Shown piece after piece: positions 24,070 through 31,240 of a stretch of 35,743 nt of DNA. Positions within the stretch are counted from its first letter, which is position 1, and every line of letters starts with the position of its first letter. The position numbers and the translations under genes are program-made. Source of the stretch: Rhodopila sp. (GTDB lineage Bacteria > Pseudomonadota > Alphaproteobacteria > Acetobacterales > Acetobacteraceae); assembly GCA_025355085.1 (NCBI GenBank), contig JANXLQ010000032.1, forward strand, positions 1-35,743, in the 5' to 3' direction. Below the pieces are notes generated by a model that saw only the letters and a list, made by a program, of their open reading frames with translations, did not search any database and had not been told where the DNA came from.

Positions 24070-24154
24070 GCGGGCGTGGTGGAACTGGTAGACGCGCCGG
24101 ACTCAAAATCCGGTTCCGTGAGGAGTGTCGGTTCGATTCCGACCGCCCGCACCA
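24070..24154 (+). tRNA. tRNA-Leu (CAA)
   Basis: GCGGGCG and CGCCCGC form the acceptor stem, followed by A and an encoded CCA. The anticodon stem CCGGA/TCCGG encloses CTCAAAA (anticodon CAA, reading UUG). A long variable arm (TTCCGTGAGGAGT) and T-arm GTCGG-TTCGATT-CCGAC complete a type II tRNA of 85 bases. Confidence 0.97.
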
Positions 24155-24164
24155 CCTTTTTTCT
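24155..24164 (+). terminator. T-run directly after tRNA-Leu
   Basis: Six consecutive Ts (24157-24162) follow the CCA end by two bases. With the GC-rich acceptor/T-arm upstream this may end transcription. The convergent amidohydrolase gene stops 20 bases further on. Confidence 0.4.
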
Positions 24165-24183
24165 GGCGACGTTCGATGTCGCG

Positions 24184-25263
24184 TTACGGCGAGATGCCGA
24201 GCAGCCTGGCTGCGGTTCCTCCTAAAATCGCGATGCGCTGTTCGTCGGTTAAACCGGGCGTGTTCAGTACAAGATCGACCTCTGTGCTGGTCCATGGGAA
24301 GGGGTAGTCCGTTCCCATCATGATTTGGCCGGGGCCGGTTTCTGCGATCAGATGACGCAACGCTTCCGGCGTGAACACGATTGTATCGAAAAAAAGTTGT
24401 CCGTCTTTCAGATATGCCGTGGGATTTTTCTTCGGCAACGGGCCGACCTTGCCGGGGAAGCACCTTGTGACCGCATCCGAGCGGTTGGCATAGGACGGCA
24501 GGAAACCGCCGCCGTGGGCCGCGCAGATTTTTAGCCCCGGAAAGCGGTCGAGCGTGCCCTCGAAAATCAGGTGCGACAGCGCGATCGTAGTTTCCAGCGG
24601 ATTGCCGATCGTGTTCGTCAGCAAACCGTTGCCGCCCAGCCGGCCGCTGGGTTCCAGCTCGCGGGTACCGAGCGGGTGCATGAAGACGAGAATGCCAAGC
24701 TCTTCGCATTTGGCCCAGAAGGGATGGAAGCGTGGATTGGCCAGTTCCTCGCCAGCGACACTGCCGGCAACGCCGACGCCGCGAAAGCCGAGTTTTTTGA
24801 CCGCGTATTCCACCTGTTCGGCGGCGAGTTCGGGGAATTGCAGCGCCGCCGTCGCGAAGGCAACGAAGCGGTCGGGACTGGCGGCGCAGAATTCCACCAA
24901 TGTCTCATTCTGGACCTTGATCAGTTCGGCAGCCGCATCGCGTTCGGCGCGATACCAGTAGGGGTTGATCGACAACGCTTCAACGTCGATGCCCTGGGCG
25001 TCCATCGCCGCGAGGCGTACGCTGGTATCGGCCATCATCAGGCCGGGTGCTTCGAGCGGATGGTCGATCAGTGCCGCGGCGGCCGGGACGATGCAATGGG
25101 CGTGGATATCGATTGTCTTGACACGTTTGCCGTTGACCGCGACCTCTCGCCGGCGTGGCTGCGGCTGGGCGCCGGAGGGGCCGGGCGTTACGCTGGCGAT
25201 CGCACAGCCGACGAACGCGAGGCCGGCCATGGTATTGGTGAGTAGGTCGCCGATTATTGGCAT
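24184..25263 (-). CDS. Amidohydrolase family protein (ACMSD-like metal-dependent decarboxylase/hydrolase)
   Basis: A 359-residue amidohydrolase_2 family protein, related to aminocarboxymuconate-semialdehyde decarboxylase (ACMSD) and similar non-oxidative decarboxylases. Metal-site marks are 'TIDIHAHCIVP' (HxH), 'GILVFMHPLG', 'LKICAAHGGGFLPSY' (His) and 'GQIMMGTDYPFPW' (Asp). ATG 25263 has a GGAGGAAAGG site; the longer track start is unlikely. Unusually, it begins with a hydrophobic segment 'NTMAGLAFVGCAIASV', which could be a signal or lipoprotein anchor (the FVGC lipobox is marginal), whereas ACMSD enzymes are usually cytoplasmic. The substrate is unknown. Confidence 0.85.
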   Translation of the reverse strand: MPIIGDLLTNTMAGLAFVGCAIASVTPGPSGAQPQPRRREVAVNGKRVKTIDIHAHCIVPAAAALIDHPLEAPGLMMADTSVRLAAMDAQGIDVEALSINPYWYRAERDAAAELIKVQNETLVEFCAASPDRFVAFATAALQFPELAAEQVEYAVKKLGFRGVGVAGSVAGEELANPRFHPFWAKCEELGILVFMHPLGTRELEPSGRLGGNGLLTNTIGNPLETTIALSHLIFEGTLDRFPGLKICAAHGGGFLPSYANRSDAVTRCFPGKVGPLPKKNPTAYLKDGQLFFDTIVFTPEALRHLIAETGPGQIMMGTDYPFPWTSTEVDLVLNTPGLTDEQRIAILGGTAARLLGISP

Positions 25264-25378
25264 TTTCGCCTTTCCTCCCTGTTTGATTTGGTGAGGGCAG
25301 AAGCCTAGCACGGTGACCGGCATGATCAACGCCGGCTGGACATTTTGCCAGCCGTCCGATGATGGCGCTCCCTCATTT

Positions 25379-25663
25379 CTATTTAGCAATGCCGGTGAAC
25401 TCTGCCGCGGTTAGCCGCGCCAAATCGGCCGATGTCGAGGCAAATACCGCATTGGGTGAGCCGCCGGCCGCCCAGATTGCCGGATAACGCTGCAAGTTCC
25501 GATCCAGCAGCGTCATTGGCGCCATCGGGTGCCCAACCGGAGGCACGCCGCCCGGTGCGGTTCCGGTATGGAGCCACACAAACTCCGCGTCCGCGCGTTT
25601 GATTTTCTGGGCAGGCAGCCTTCGATACCGGGTCCGATTGTAGCGTCTCGGCTCGAAGGCCAT
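25379..25663 (-). pseudogene. Truncated YbaK/EbsC-like tRNA deacylase remnant
   Basis: The 94-residue frame carries only the C-terminal half of a YbaK/ProX-type aminoacyl-tRNA deacylase: 'KRADAEFVWLHTGTAPGGVPPVGHP' and 'AIWAAGGSPNAVFASTSADLARLTA'. These match the GGVPPxGH and WAAxGxPNAVF motifs. The normal N-terminal half, about 70 residues with the substrate-binding lysine, is missing and replaced by an unrelated basic stretch 'MAFEPRRYNRTRYRRLP'. No missing half is seen in other frames upstream. It is likely a decayed gene, though a short translated product is possible. Confidence 0.7.
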
Positions 25664-25758
25664 GTTATCATGCGGATCATGGCCGGTTTTGGTTAGGCTG
25701 TTTCCCGAACCTGCGGCTGAGAAGGCCGGAACGATCCAGAGGCGAAAGACCCAGCCGT

Positions 25759-27087
25759 ATGCATAAACGCCGTCATCGCCACCCCACTCATCACATGATT
25801 GCCGCGCGAATCGCCGTCCATAAGGCCCCGGGCAAACCTCCCGGTAAGGGTCTGTGGGCGGCGCTTGGGCCGGGGCTGATTACCGGTGCGTCCGACGACG
25901 ATCCTTCCGGCATTGCCACGTATTCCCAGGCGGGGGCGCAGTTCGGCTTTTCGATGTGCTGGGTCATGCTGTTCACCTTTCCGCTGATGGCGGCGATTCA
26001 AGAGATCAGTGCCCGCATCGGACGCGTGACCGGGCAGGGGATCGCCGGCAATATCCGCAAGCACTACCCGAAGTCGCTGCTGCGCGTGATTGTCGCCCTG
26101 CTGCTGGTCGCCAACATCATCAACCTGGGTGCCGACCTGGGGGCGATGGGCGACGCCGTCGCGCTGTTGATCGGGGGTTCGCCGCGTCTGTATGTCGTTG
26201 CGTTTGCTTTGGGGTGCGCCGGGCTGGAAACATTCTCTCGCTACGAACGCTACGTTGTGCTGCTGAAATGGAGTTCGGTCTTCTTGCTGGCTTATGTCGC
26301 GACCGCGCTGGTAGTGGACACGCCGTGGGGTTTGGTGGCGCGTGATACGTTCATCCCTACAATCCGCCTGGACACCGGCTACGTGGTGGCCATTGTCGCC
26401 GTGCTGGGCACGACGATCACGCCGTACTGCTTCTTCTGGCAGTCCTCGCAGGAAGCCGAGGACGAACGGATCGACCCCCACGCCCAGTCCCTGTTGGACG
26501 CGCCGGAGCAGGCGAAAGTCCAAATCGGCCGCATCCGGTTGGATACGTATGTCGGCATGGGATACTCCAACATCATCAGCCTGTTCATTATCATTACGAC
26601 GGCGGCAACGCTGAACGCGCACGGCATCACCAACATCGAGACATCCGCGCAGGCGGCGGAGGCATTGCGTCCGATTGCCGGGGCGTTCACCTTCGCCCTG
26701 TTCGCGGTGGGGATCATCGGCATCGGGTTGCTGGCGATTCCGGTGCTGGCCGGTTCCTGCGCCTATGCGTTGGGGGAGGCTTTGGACTGGCCCACCGGTC
26801 TCGATCGCCTGCCGCTGGATGCCAGGGCGTTCTATGGCACGATCATCGTGGCGACGCTGATCGGCATTGTGATCAACTTCGTTGGGTTGGACCCGGTGAA
26901 GGCGCTGTTCTGGGCGGCCGTGATCAACGGCGTGGTCGCCGTGCCACTGATGATAGTCATTATGATCATGGCGATGGCGCCGAAGGTGATGGGGCAGTTC
27001 ACGCTGTCTCGGACGCTGTGCACAATGGGGTGGTTGTGTACGGCGGTGATGACGGTGGCGGTCGGGATCATGTTCGCGACGTGGTAG
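25759..27087 (+). CDS. NRAMP-family divalent metal transporter, variant metal site
   Basis: A 442-residue, about eleven-helix membrane protein of the NRAMP/SLC11 family. The first helix region reads 'WAALGPGLITGASDDDPSGIATYSQAGAQFG', where canonical NRAMPs have A-x-x-DPGN; here it is D48-P-S-G. The sixth helix is 'VLGTTITPYCFFWQSSQEAEDE', lacking the metal-binding Met of the canonical A-M-P-H motif. The protein may therefore carry a different cation (Mg2+-type NRAMP relatives also depart from the motif) or be less selective. ATG 25759 is used; ATG 25795 is an alternative. It stands alone. Confidence 0.85.
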   Translation: MHKRRHRHPTHHMIAARIAVHKAPGKPPGKGLWAALGPGLITGASDDDPSGIATYSQAGAQFGFSMCWVMLFTFPLMAAIQEISARIGRVTGQGIAGNIRKHYPKSLLRVIVALLLVANIINLGADLGAMGDAVALLIGGSPRLYVVAFALGCAGLETFSRYERYVVLLKWSSVFLLAYVATALVVDTPWGLVARDTFIPTIRLDTGYVVAIVAVLGTTITPYCFFWQSSQEAEDERIDPHAQSLLDAPEQAKVQIGRIRLDTYVGMGYSNIISLFIIITTAATLNAHGITNIETSAQAAEALRPIAGAFTFALFAVGIIGIGLLAIPVLAGSCAYALGEALDWPTGLDRLPLDARAFYGTIIVATLIGIVINFVGLDPVKALFWAAVINGVVAVPLMIVIMIMAMAPKVMGQFTLSRTLCTMGWLCTAVMTVAVGIMFATW

Positions 27088-27206
27088 GGGCAAGAAGTGC
27101 AAGGGGCTGACAATAGAAAAAGGACGCCCCGGTCGTGTGCGAGGTTCGTAGTGTGGCAGCCCGAGCCTGCCGGTCGCTTGGTGAGGGGAGGCCGCTGTCA
27201 AAGATG

Positions 27207-27240
27207 TGGCATTGAAAAGCGCATCTTTTGATGCCATAAA
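27207..27240 (+). promoter_or_regulatory. Promoter-operator of vapBC
   Basis: TGGCAT-tg-AAAAG-cgcat-CTTTT-g-ATGCCA is a two-step inverted repeat (27207-27236). It overlaps TTGAAA (27212-27217), 17 bases, and CATAAA (27235-27240), which read as -35 and -10 boxes. This matches autoregulation by VapBC binding a palindrome over its own promoter. It could also serve as a terminator for the transporter upstream. Confidence 0.55.
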
Positions 27241-27271
27241 TTGTGCCTAAAGCCAGCACAGGAATGCCTTC

Positions 27272-27469
27272 ATGCGCACGACGGTGGCTCTCGACAACGA
27301 TCTCATGGCGAAAGCCCGCGCCTATACCGGCCTGCAGGAGACGTCCTCGTTGTTGCGAGAGGCTTTGAAGGCACTGGTCGAACGCGAAAGCGCACGCCGT
27401 CTCTCGCTTCTGGGCGGCAGCCAACCTGATCTGGAGCAGGTGCCAAGGCGTCAACCAGACGCGGCATGA
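27272..27469 (+). CDS. vapB: VapB-type antitoxin
   Basis: A 65-residue antitoxin. It begins 'MRTTVALDNDLMAKARAYTGLQETSSLLREALKALVERESARRL', the ribbon-helix-helix DNA-binding pattern of DUF2191/VapB antitoxins, and ends in a disordered Pro/Gln-rich tail that would wrap the toxin. ATG 27272 follows AGGA in 'cacaggaatgcc'. The stop overlaps vapC by ATGA, ensuring balanced translation. It should neutralise VapC and, with it, repress the palindromic promoter just upstream. Confidence 0.88.
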   Translation: MRTTVALDNDLMAKARAYTGLQETSSLLREALKALVERESARRLSLLGGSQPDLEQVPRRQPDAA

Positions 27470-27837
27470 TCCTCGTCGATACCTCGATCTGGATCGATCG
27501 CCTGCGCCAGAGCGATCCGCACTTGGTGACTTTGCTCAATCAGGGGCAGGTGCTGACCCATCCGTTCGTCATCGGGGAGCTTGCAGTCGGCAATCTGCGT
27601 GCCCGGGATACGATACTGGAGGCGTTGCTAAATCTCGCCACTGCACGCACTGCCACCGATGAAGAGGTAAGGCTGTTCATCGACCGCAACGCACTGTTCG
27701 GTCTGGGGATTGGCTATGTCGATGCGCATCTGCTCGCCTCCGTCCGGCTGACAGAGGGTTGTTTGCTGTGGACCCGGGACAAGCGGCTCCAATTCGCCGC
27801 AGAGCGCTTGTCGCTCTCGGCGCGGACGGAACACTGA
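27466..27837 (+). CDS. vapC: VapC-type PIN-domain toxin RNase
   Basis: A 123-residue PIN-domain ribonuclease. The four acidic positions are present: D5 (MILVDTSIWID), E38 ('VIGELAVG'), D86 ('GIGYVDAHLLAS') and D105 ('LLWTRDKRL'). These bind Mg2+/Mn2+ and cut tRNA or rRNA in known members, stopping growth when antitoxin is lost. It starts by ATGA overlap with vapB. Length and residues are intact, so the toxin is probably functional. It is convergent with the NUDIX gene 37 bp away. Confidence 0.92.
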   Translation: MILVDTSIWIDRLRQSDPHLVTLLNQGQVLTHPFVIGELAVGNLRARDTILEALLNLATARTATDEEVRLFIDRNALFGLGIGYVDAHLLASVRLTEGCLLWTRDKRLQFAAERLSLSARTEH

Positions 27838-27874
27838 GCCGGCTTCATATCGACCCGCCGTGGTGCCGCCCAAA

Positions 27875-28306
27875 TCACCCCACCAGCCGCCGGGCGATCC
27901 CGATGATTCTGTGTGCTTCCGACCACAGGCCGTAGGGTTCCAGCGCATCCATCGGTGCCCAAACAGCGTTGGTCACATCGGTGGCGGCAACAGGTTCCCC
28001 CGCGACCCAGCGGGCGGCGAAATCCAGGATCGTGTAGTGGAACCGCACCCGCCCGTCCTCGTCCCGCCGGATCGTATCGACGTGGGCGCAGAAGTGCATC
28101 GGGCCGACGGCCAGGCCGCATTCTTCCATCAGTTCGCGCCGGGCTGCTTCTTCGCACGTTTCCCCCACGTCCTGCGCTCCGCCGGGCAGCGTCCAGCTTC
28201 CGACGTTCGGCGGCTTGCCGCGCTGGCACAGCAGCACATCGCCGCCCTTGATCACAACGATGCCGATCCCGACGAACGGCCGAGAGGGATACTCGCGATC
28301 GGTCAT
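27875..28306 (-). CDS. NUDIX hydrolase
   Basis: A 143-residue hydrolase with a complete NUDIX box, G-G-A-Q-D-V-G-E-x7-R-E-L-M-E-E-C-G-L (the GX5EX7REUXEEXGU pattern), preceded by 'GIGIVVIKGGDVLLCQRGKPPNVGSWTLP'. It cleaves nucleoside diphosphates linked to another moiety, such as ADP-ribose, NADH or damaged nucleotides; the sequence resembles ADP-ribose/MutT-like members. The track starts at 28402; ATG 28306 (MTDREYPSRP) overlaps the DUF4340 gene stop by ATGA and is preferred. Its pairing with DUF4340 may be only co-transcription. Confidence 0.92.
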   Translation of the reverse strand: MTDREYPSRPFVGIGIVVIKGGDVLLCQRGKPPNVGSWTLPGGAQDVGETCEEAARRELMEECGLAVGPMHFCAHVDTIRRDEDGRVRFHYTILDFAARWVAGEPVAATDVTNAVWAPMDALEPYGLWSEAHRIIGIARRLVG

Positions 28307-29343
28307 TGCCTGCCGGCATTCGGTTCGGGTTCCACCAACCCCATGACGTCGATATCCGGAAACAACGATCTCTCCTTCCAGGAGTCTATTTGGTACGTCC
28401 ATCCCGCCAGGCGCGCATTCAGCCGGTCCGCTTCCGCCTTCGCCTCAATCGAACCTGAAACCGCGAACCGCGCCCAGACATCCTGGTCAGCGTGGCGCAC
28501 AGTCACCGTTACCGCAAGTCCGTCGTTGGTGGTGAACACGACGTGCCTTGCGTCGATACCCGGTGCGCCGGCATCGGGCTTCATGTCACTGAACGTCAGC
28601 AACTCCAACGCGCGGGCGACACCATCGACTTTGTAGCCTTTCAGTTTCGGACGGTTCACTGGCTGGATCGCCCCAAATCGGCCATCCACCCTTTCGAATA
28701 CCAATTTGCCGTCATCGATGTTGACCGACGATATGCGGGTCCGGACAATGTTCATGAGACTGCGGTCCAGCCATTGCGCGGGATCGGGATCGACCTGCAA
28801 ACTTCCCTTGGCCAGCCACGATTGGTGATCTTGCGGACGGCGGACATAGACGTCTCGCAGCGCGTCTCCCGGCACGGCCGTGCCGGTACGCACGCGGCGG
28901 TGTCCAATGATCGTGGCCAGAATGGGGGTGCCGTTATCATCCATCACCCGCAGCAGGTCGGCGGACGAGTTCACCGCATTCGGATCGTCCAAACCCAGCC
29001 GGGCGAACTGCGCCGGATCGCTGGTCCGGGCCTCCACCAGCCGCAATTCCGTCAGCTCCGTCAACAACGCATGCACCTTGGCGTCCCGCACCGGATAGTC
29101 GCGTATCCCGGCGATGCCCCAATGCCCGTCGGGGCGTTTTTCGATAATGGTCCGGATGCCCCGGTGAGTGATCTCGATCTGTGCGGCGGTTGCCAATTTG
29201 GCTGCGAAATGGGGGAACATCAGCGTTCCTGCCGCAATTTCCGTCTTTACCGGCAGTCTGGTCCGGGTGCCGTAGTCCCAGCCGACCGCGACCGCGGAGA
29301 TACCTAACCCCACAAGGGCACCGGCTGCCATTGCCCTCAACAT
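28303..29343 (-). CDS. DUF4340 domain-containing membrane-anchored protein
   Basis: A 346-residue protein with an N-terminal membrane anchor (residues about 4-22, 'AMAAGALVGLGISAVAVGW') and a periplasmic-type beta-rich DUF4340 region: 'GHWGIAGIRDYPVRDAKVHALLTELTELRLVEARTSDPAQFARLGLDDP', then 'SWLAKGSLQVDPDPAQWLDRSLMNI' and 'GRFGAIQPVN'. DUF4340 proteins usually follow an ABC transporter plus a GldG-like protein; here only a short possible GldG tail precedes it, so the operon may be broken. It is coupled to the NUDIX gene by ATGA. The role is unknown. Confidence 0.85.
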   Translation of the reverse strand: MLRAMAAGALVGLGISAVAVGWDYGTRTRLPVKTEIAAGTLMFPHFAAKLATAAQIEITHRGIRTIIEKRPDGHWGIAGIRDYPVRDAKVHALLTELTELRLVEARTSDPAQFARLGLDDPNAVNSSADLLRVMDDNGTPILATIIGHRRVRTGTAVPGDALRDVYVRRPQDHQSWLAKGSLQVDPDPAQWLDRSLMNIVRTRISSVNIDDGKLVFERVDGRFGAIQPVNRPKLKGYKVDGVARALELLTFSDMKPDAGAPGIDARHVVFTTNDGLAVTVTVRHADQDVWARFAVSGSIEAKAEADRLNARLAGWTYQIDSWKERSLFPDIDVMGLVEPEPNAGRQ

Positions 29344-29353
29344 GCGGGTGCCC

Positions 29354-29443
29354 TCATGGGCTTGTCCTTGCGCGCCGCCGCCGTTGCGCGATGCCCATCC
29401 CGATCGCCAGCAGCGTCAGCAAGGCCGGCCGCAATGCGGGACG
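29354..29443 (-). pseudogene. Possible C-terminal remnant of a GldG-like membrane protein
   Basis: An open 30-codon tail, 'RPALRPALLTLLAIGMGIAQRRRR' ending '...TSP-stop', looks like a last membrane helix with an Arg-rich cytoplasmic end. It stops 10 bases before the DUF4340 start, just where a GldG-family gene normally ends. The sequence upstream is unrelated and runs into the ATP-grasp gene end. The call rests on composition and position only. Confidence 0.28.
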
Positions 29444-29499
29444 GGGTGGGCAATTTTTTCCGCGCCAACAAGGCTGATGCTGCGCAGGCAAGCCGGCTG

Positions 29500-30756
29500 T
29501 CACTCCAGCGTTGCGGATCGGCCGCGCAACAGTGCGTCGAATGCCGCGAACACTTTCTGCATTTGCGGTTGTTTGTAAGGAAACAGGGTTGGCGGGTCCA
29601 TCAGATGCACAATCGCGGCGGAATCCGCTTCAAACACCAACAGCCGCCCATCCTGTGTTTCGGCGCAATCGATGGAGTAATAATCGAACCCGAGACGATC
29701 ATGCAACGCCGTGAATGCGGCGGCGTGACGCCGGGCAAAGCCGTTGTCGAAGGTGGTCATCGCCAGGGCTTCCTCGGCGCGTTTGTCGGCGGATTCCGTC
29801 ATGTCGGCATTCAGGTAATGTACCATCCAGTGACCGGAGATCGCCATGTGGCAAAGAAAGGGTTGGCGGTCGATGAAGGCGACGCGGGACTTTCGGAACA
29901 GGCCGTCCGGTCCGCTGTAATCCTCGAACGCGGTTATGAAGAAATCGCGTTCGAAGGAAAAACGAAGATAGCTGGCCAGTTCCGCCGGGTTTTCCACCCG
30001 AGATAATCCGGCCCCGGCATGCGATGCGTACGGGCGGATCAGGCATGGATAAGGCACCGATGGGGTGTCGAAGCCTTTGATCGGGCGGCCGGATGTGAGG
30101 TGGCCGTCCAGCATTGCCCTGGACACGGCAACGGCTGCCGGGCTGCAAATGCCTGGCACGCCGGCCAGCGACCGGGACAGGGTATCGCGCGCCAGGGCGG
30201 GCAGAAACGCCGGGTCGTTCAAGGCCGGTCTCGGCCAGACCGCATACAACCAGCGCAACCTCGCGAGGGTGGCCGGATCGGCCTCCCCCAACGCGAAAAA
30301 CGCAATGTCGTGGTCGGGGATGACGGCCGGCAAAGGCCGATCCGGGAGAATGTAAAGCAGATCCAGGCGGATATTCAATGCGTTGGTGAGGAAGTCGAGC
30401 GGCGTGTTTGTCATCAGGTCGCCGGGGCCGGCAAGAGCCAGCAGACGCAGCGTACAGGCGCTGCCGTTGCTGGACCCGGCCACGCGATAAATCTGGCCCG
30501 CTGCCAGGGCGGCGTCTTGCAGGTTCAGTCCCTCTGCCCGGCGGAATGAAAGCTGAGCGGCGATGGCGGCATCGTAGGCCCGGGCGGCTTCCTCGGCGTC
30601 CGGATGGTTGCACTCGCCATGGCGGCGAATACGATCCATCAGGGCATCGTGATCGGCACCCCCATAGGCGAATGTGGTCAGATCGGCGGTACCGAGCACC
30701 AGGGGGGGCAGGAGTGTGCCGGTGAGCACCGGTATGGCCTGGTCGATGAACGACAT
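29500..30756 (-). CDS. ATP-grasp (RimK-like) domain protein of unknown function
   Basis: A 418-residue protein. The N-terminal half ('VLTGTLLPPLVLGTADLTTFAYGG', 'YRVAGSSNGSACTLRLLALAGPGDLMTNTPLDFL') resembles the pre-domain found before RimK-like ligases. The C-terminal half has ATP-grasp-like features: 'PCLIRPYASHAGAGLSRVENPAEL', 'YSGPDGLFRKSRVAFIDRQPFLCHMAISGHWMVHYLNADM' and the metal-binding end 'FDYYSIDCAETQDGRLLVFEADSAAIVHLMD'. It would join an acid to an amine through an acyl phosphate. No substrate partner, TPR protein or precursor peptide is evident, apart from the 90-residue protein divergently placed. ATG 30756 fits. Confidence 0.65.
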   Translation of the reverse strand: MSFIDQAIPVLTGTLLPPLVLGTADLTTFAYGGADHDALMDRIRRHGECNHPDAEEAARAYDAAIAAQLSFRRAEGLNLQDAALAAGQIYRVAGSSNGSACTLRLLALAGPGDLMTNTPLDFLTNALNIRLDLLYILPDRPLPAVIPDHDIAFFALGEADPATLARLRWLYAVWPRPALNDPAFLPALARDTLSRSLAGVPGICSPAAVAVSRAMLDGHLTSGRPIKGFDTPSVPYPCLIRPYASHAGAGLSRVENPAELASYLRFSFERDFFITAFEDYSGPDGLFRKSRVAFIDRQPFLCHMAISGHWMVHYLNADMTESADKRAEEALAMTTFDNGFARRHAAAFTALHDRLGFDYYSIDCAETQDGRLLVFEADSAAIVHLMDPPTLFPYKQPQMQKVFAAFDALLRGRSATLE

Positions 30757-30853
30757 ATTGTTTCCGTCCGGGGTTGTGACCGGCAGTGTCGCACCTAAAG
30801 GTTAATGAATCGTTTACGAGTGCATTTGCGTTTGTCAGCGAAGGAACTCACGG

Positions 30854-31126
30854 TTGCAGGAACCAGACAGTCACTTGACCGAGAAAGAGCGTTTGCGCCG
30901 TTATTGGCCGGGCCGGACCCGGGGGAAGTCGCGCGAGGGTAACTGGTATCCGAACTCCGACGGCTTCACTCTGGTCGTATCGGACAAGGGCGGCGGCGAG
31001 TGGACGGTGTTCGTTCAAAATCGGGAGAATGGCCTGCCGCAGCGGGGAAGAAAGGCTTATCAGACGCTGGAGGCGGCAAAGATGGCCGCATTCGATGCGT
31101 CGATGTGGGCGAAGCGGAACCTCTGA
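30854..31126 (+). CDS. Small hypothetical protein with TTG start
   Basis: A 90-residue protein starting at TTG 30854, with AAGGAA 9 bases upstream. It is basic and aromatic: 'RRYWPGRTRGKSREGNWYPNSDGFTLVVSDKGGGEWTVFVQNRENG', then 'GRKAYQTLEAAKMAAFDASMWAKRNL'. The pattern suggests a small beta-sheet followed by one helix. No signal peptide is present. The family is not recognised. It is divergent from the ATP-grasp gene (97 bp apart), so shared regulation is possible. Confidence 0.6.
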   Translation: MQEPDSHLTEKERLRRYWPGRTRGKSREGNWYPNSDGFTLVVSDKGGGEWTVFVQNRENGLPQRGRKAYQTLEAAKMAAFDASMWAKRNL

Positions 31127-31240
31127 TCCCGGCCCGTCATTGCGATAAGGGCGGTGAGGACGCAATGTCCGCGGGACGGCGTCGCCTTGCCCCCGGTATA
31201 AGCGATGCCGCCCACGAAAACCGCCCCGGAGGACCTTGCC

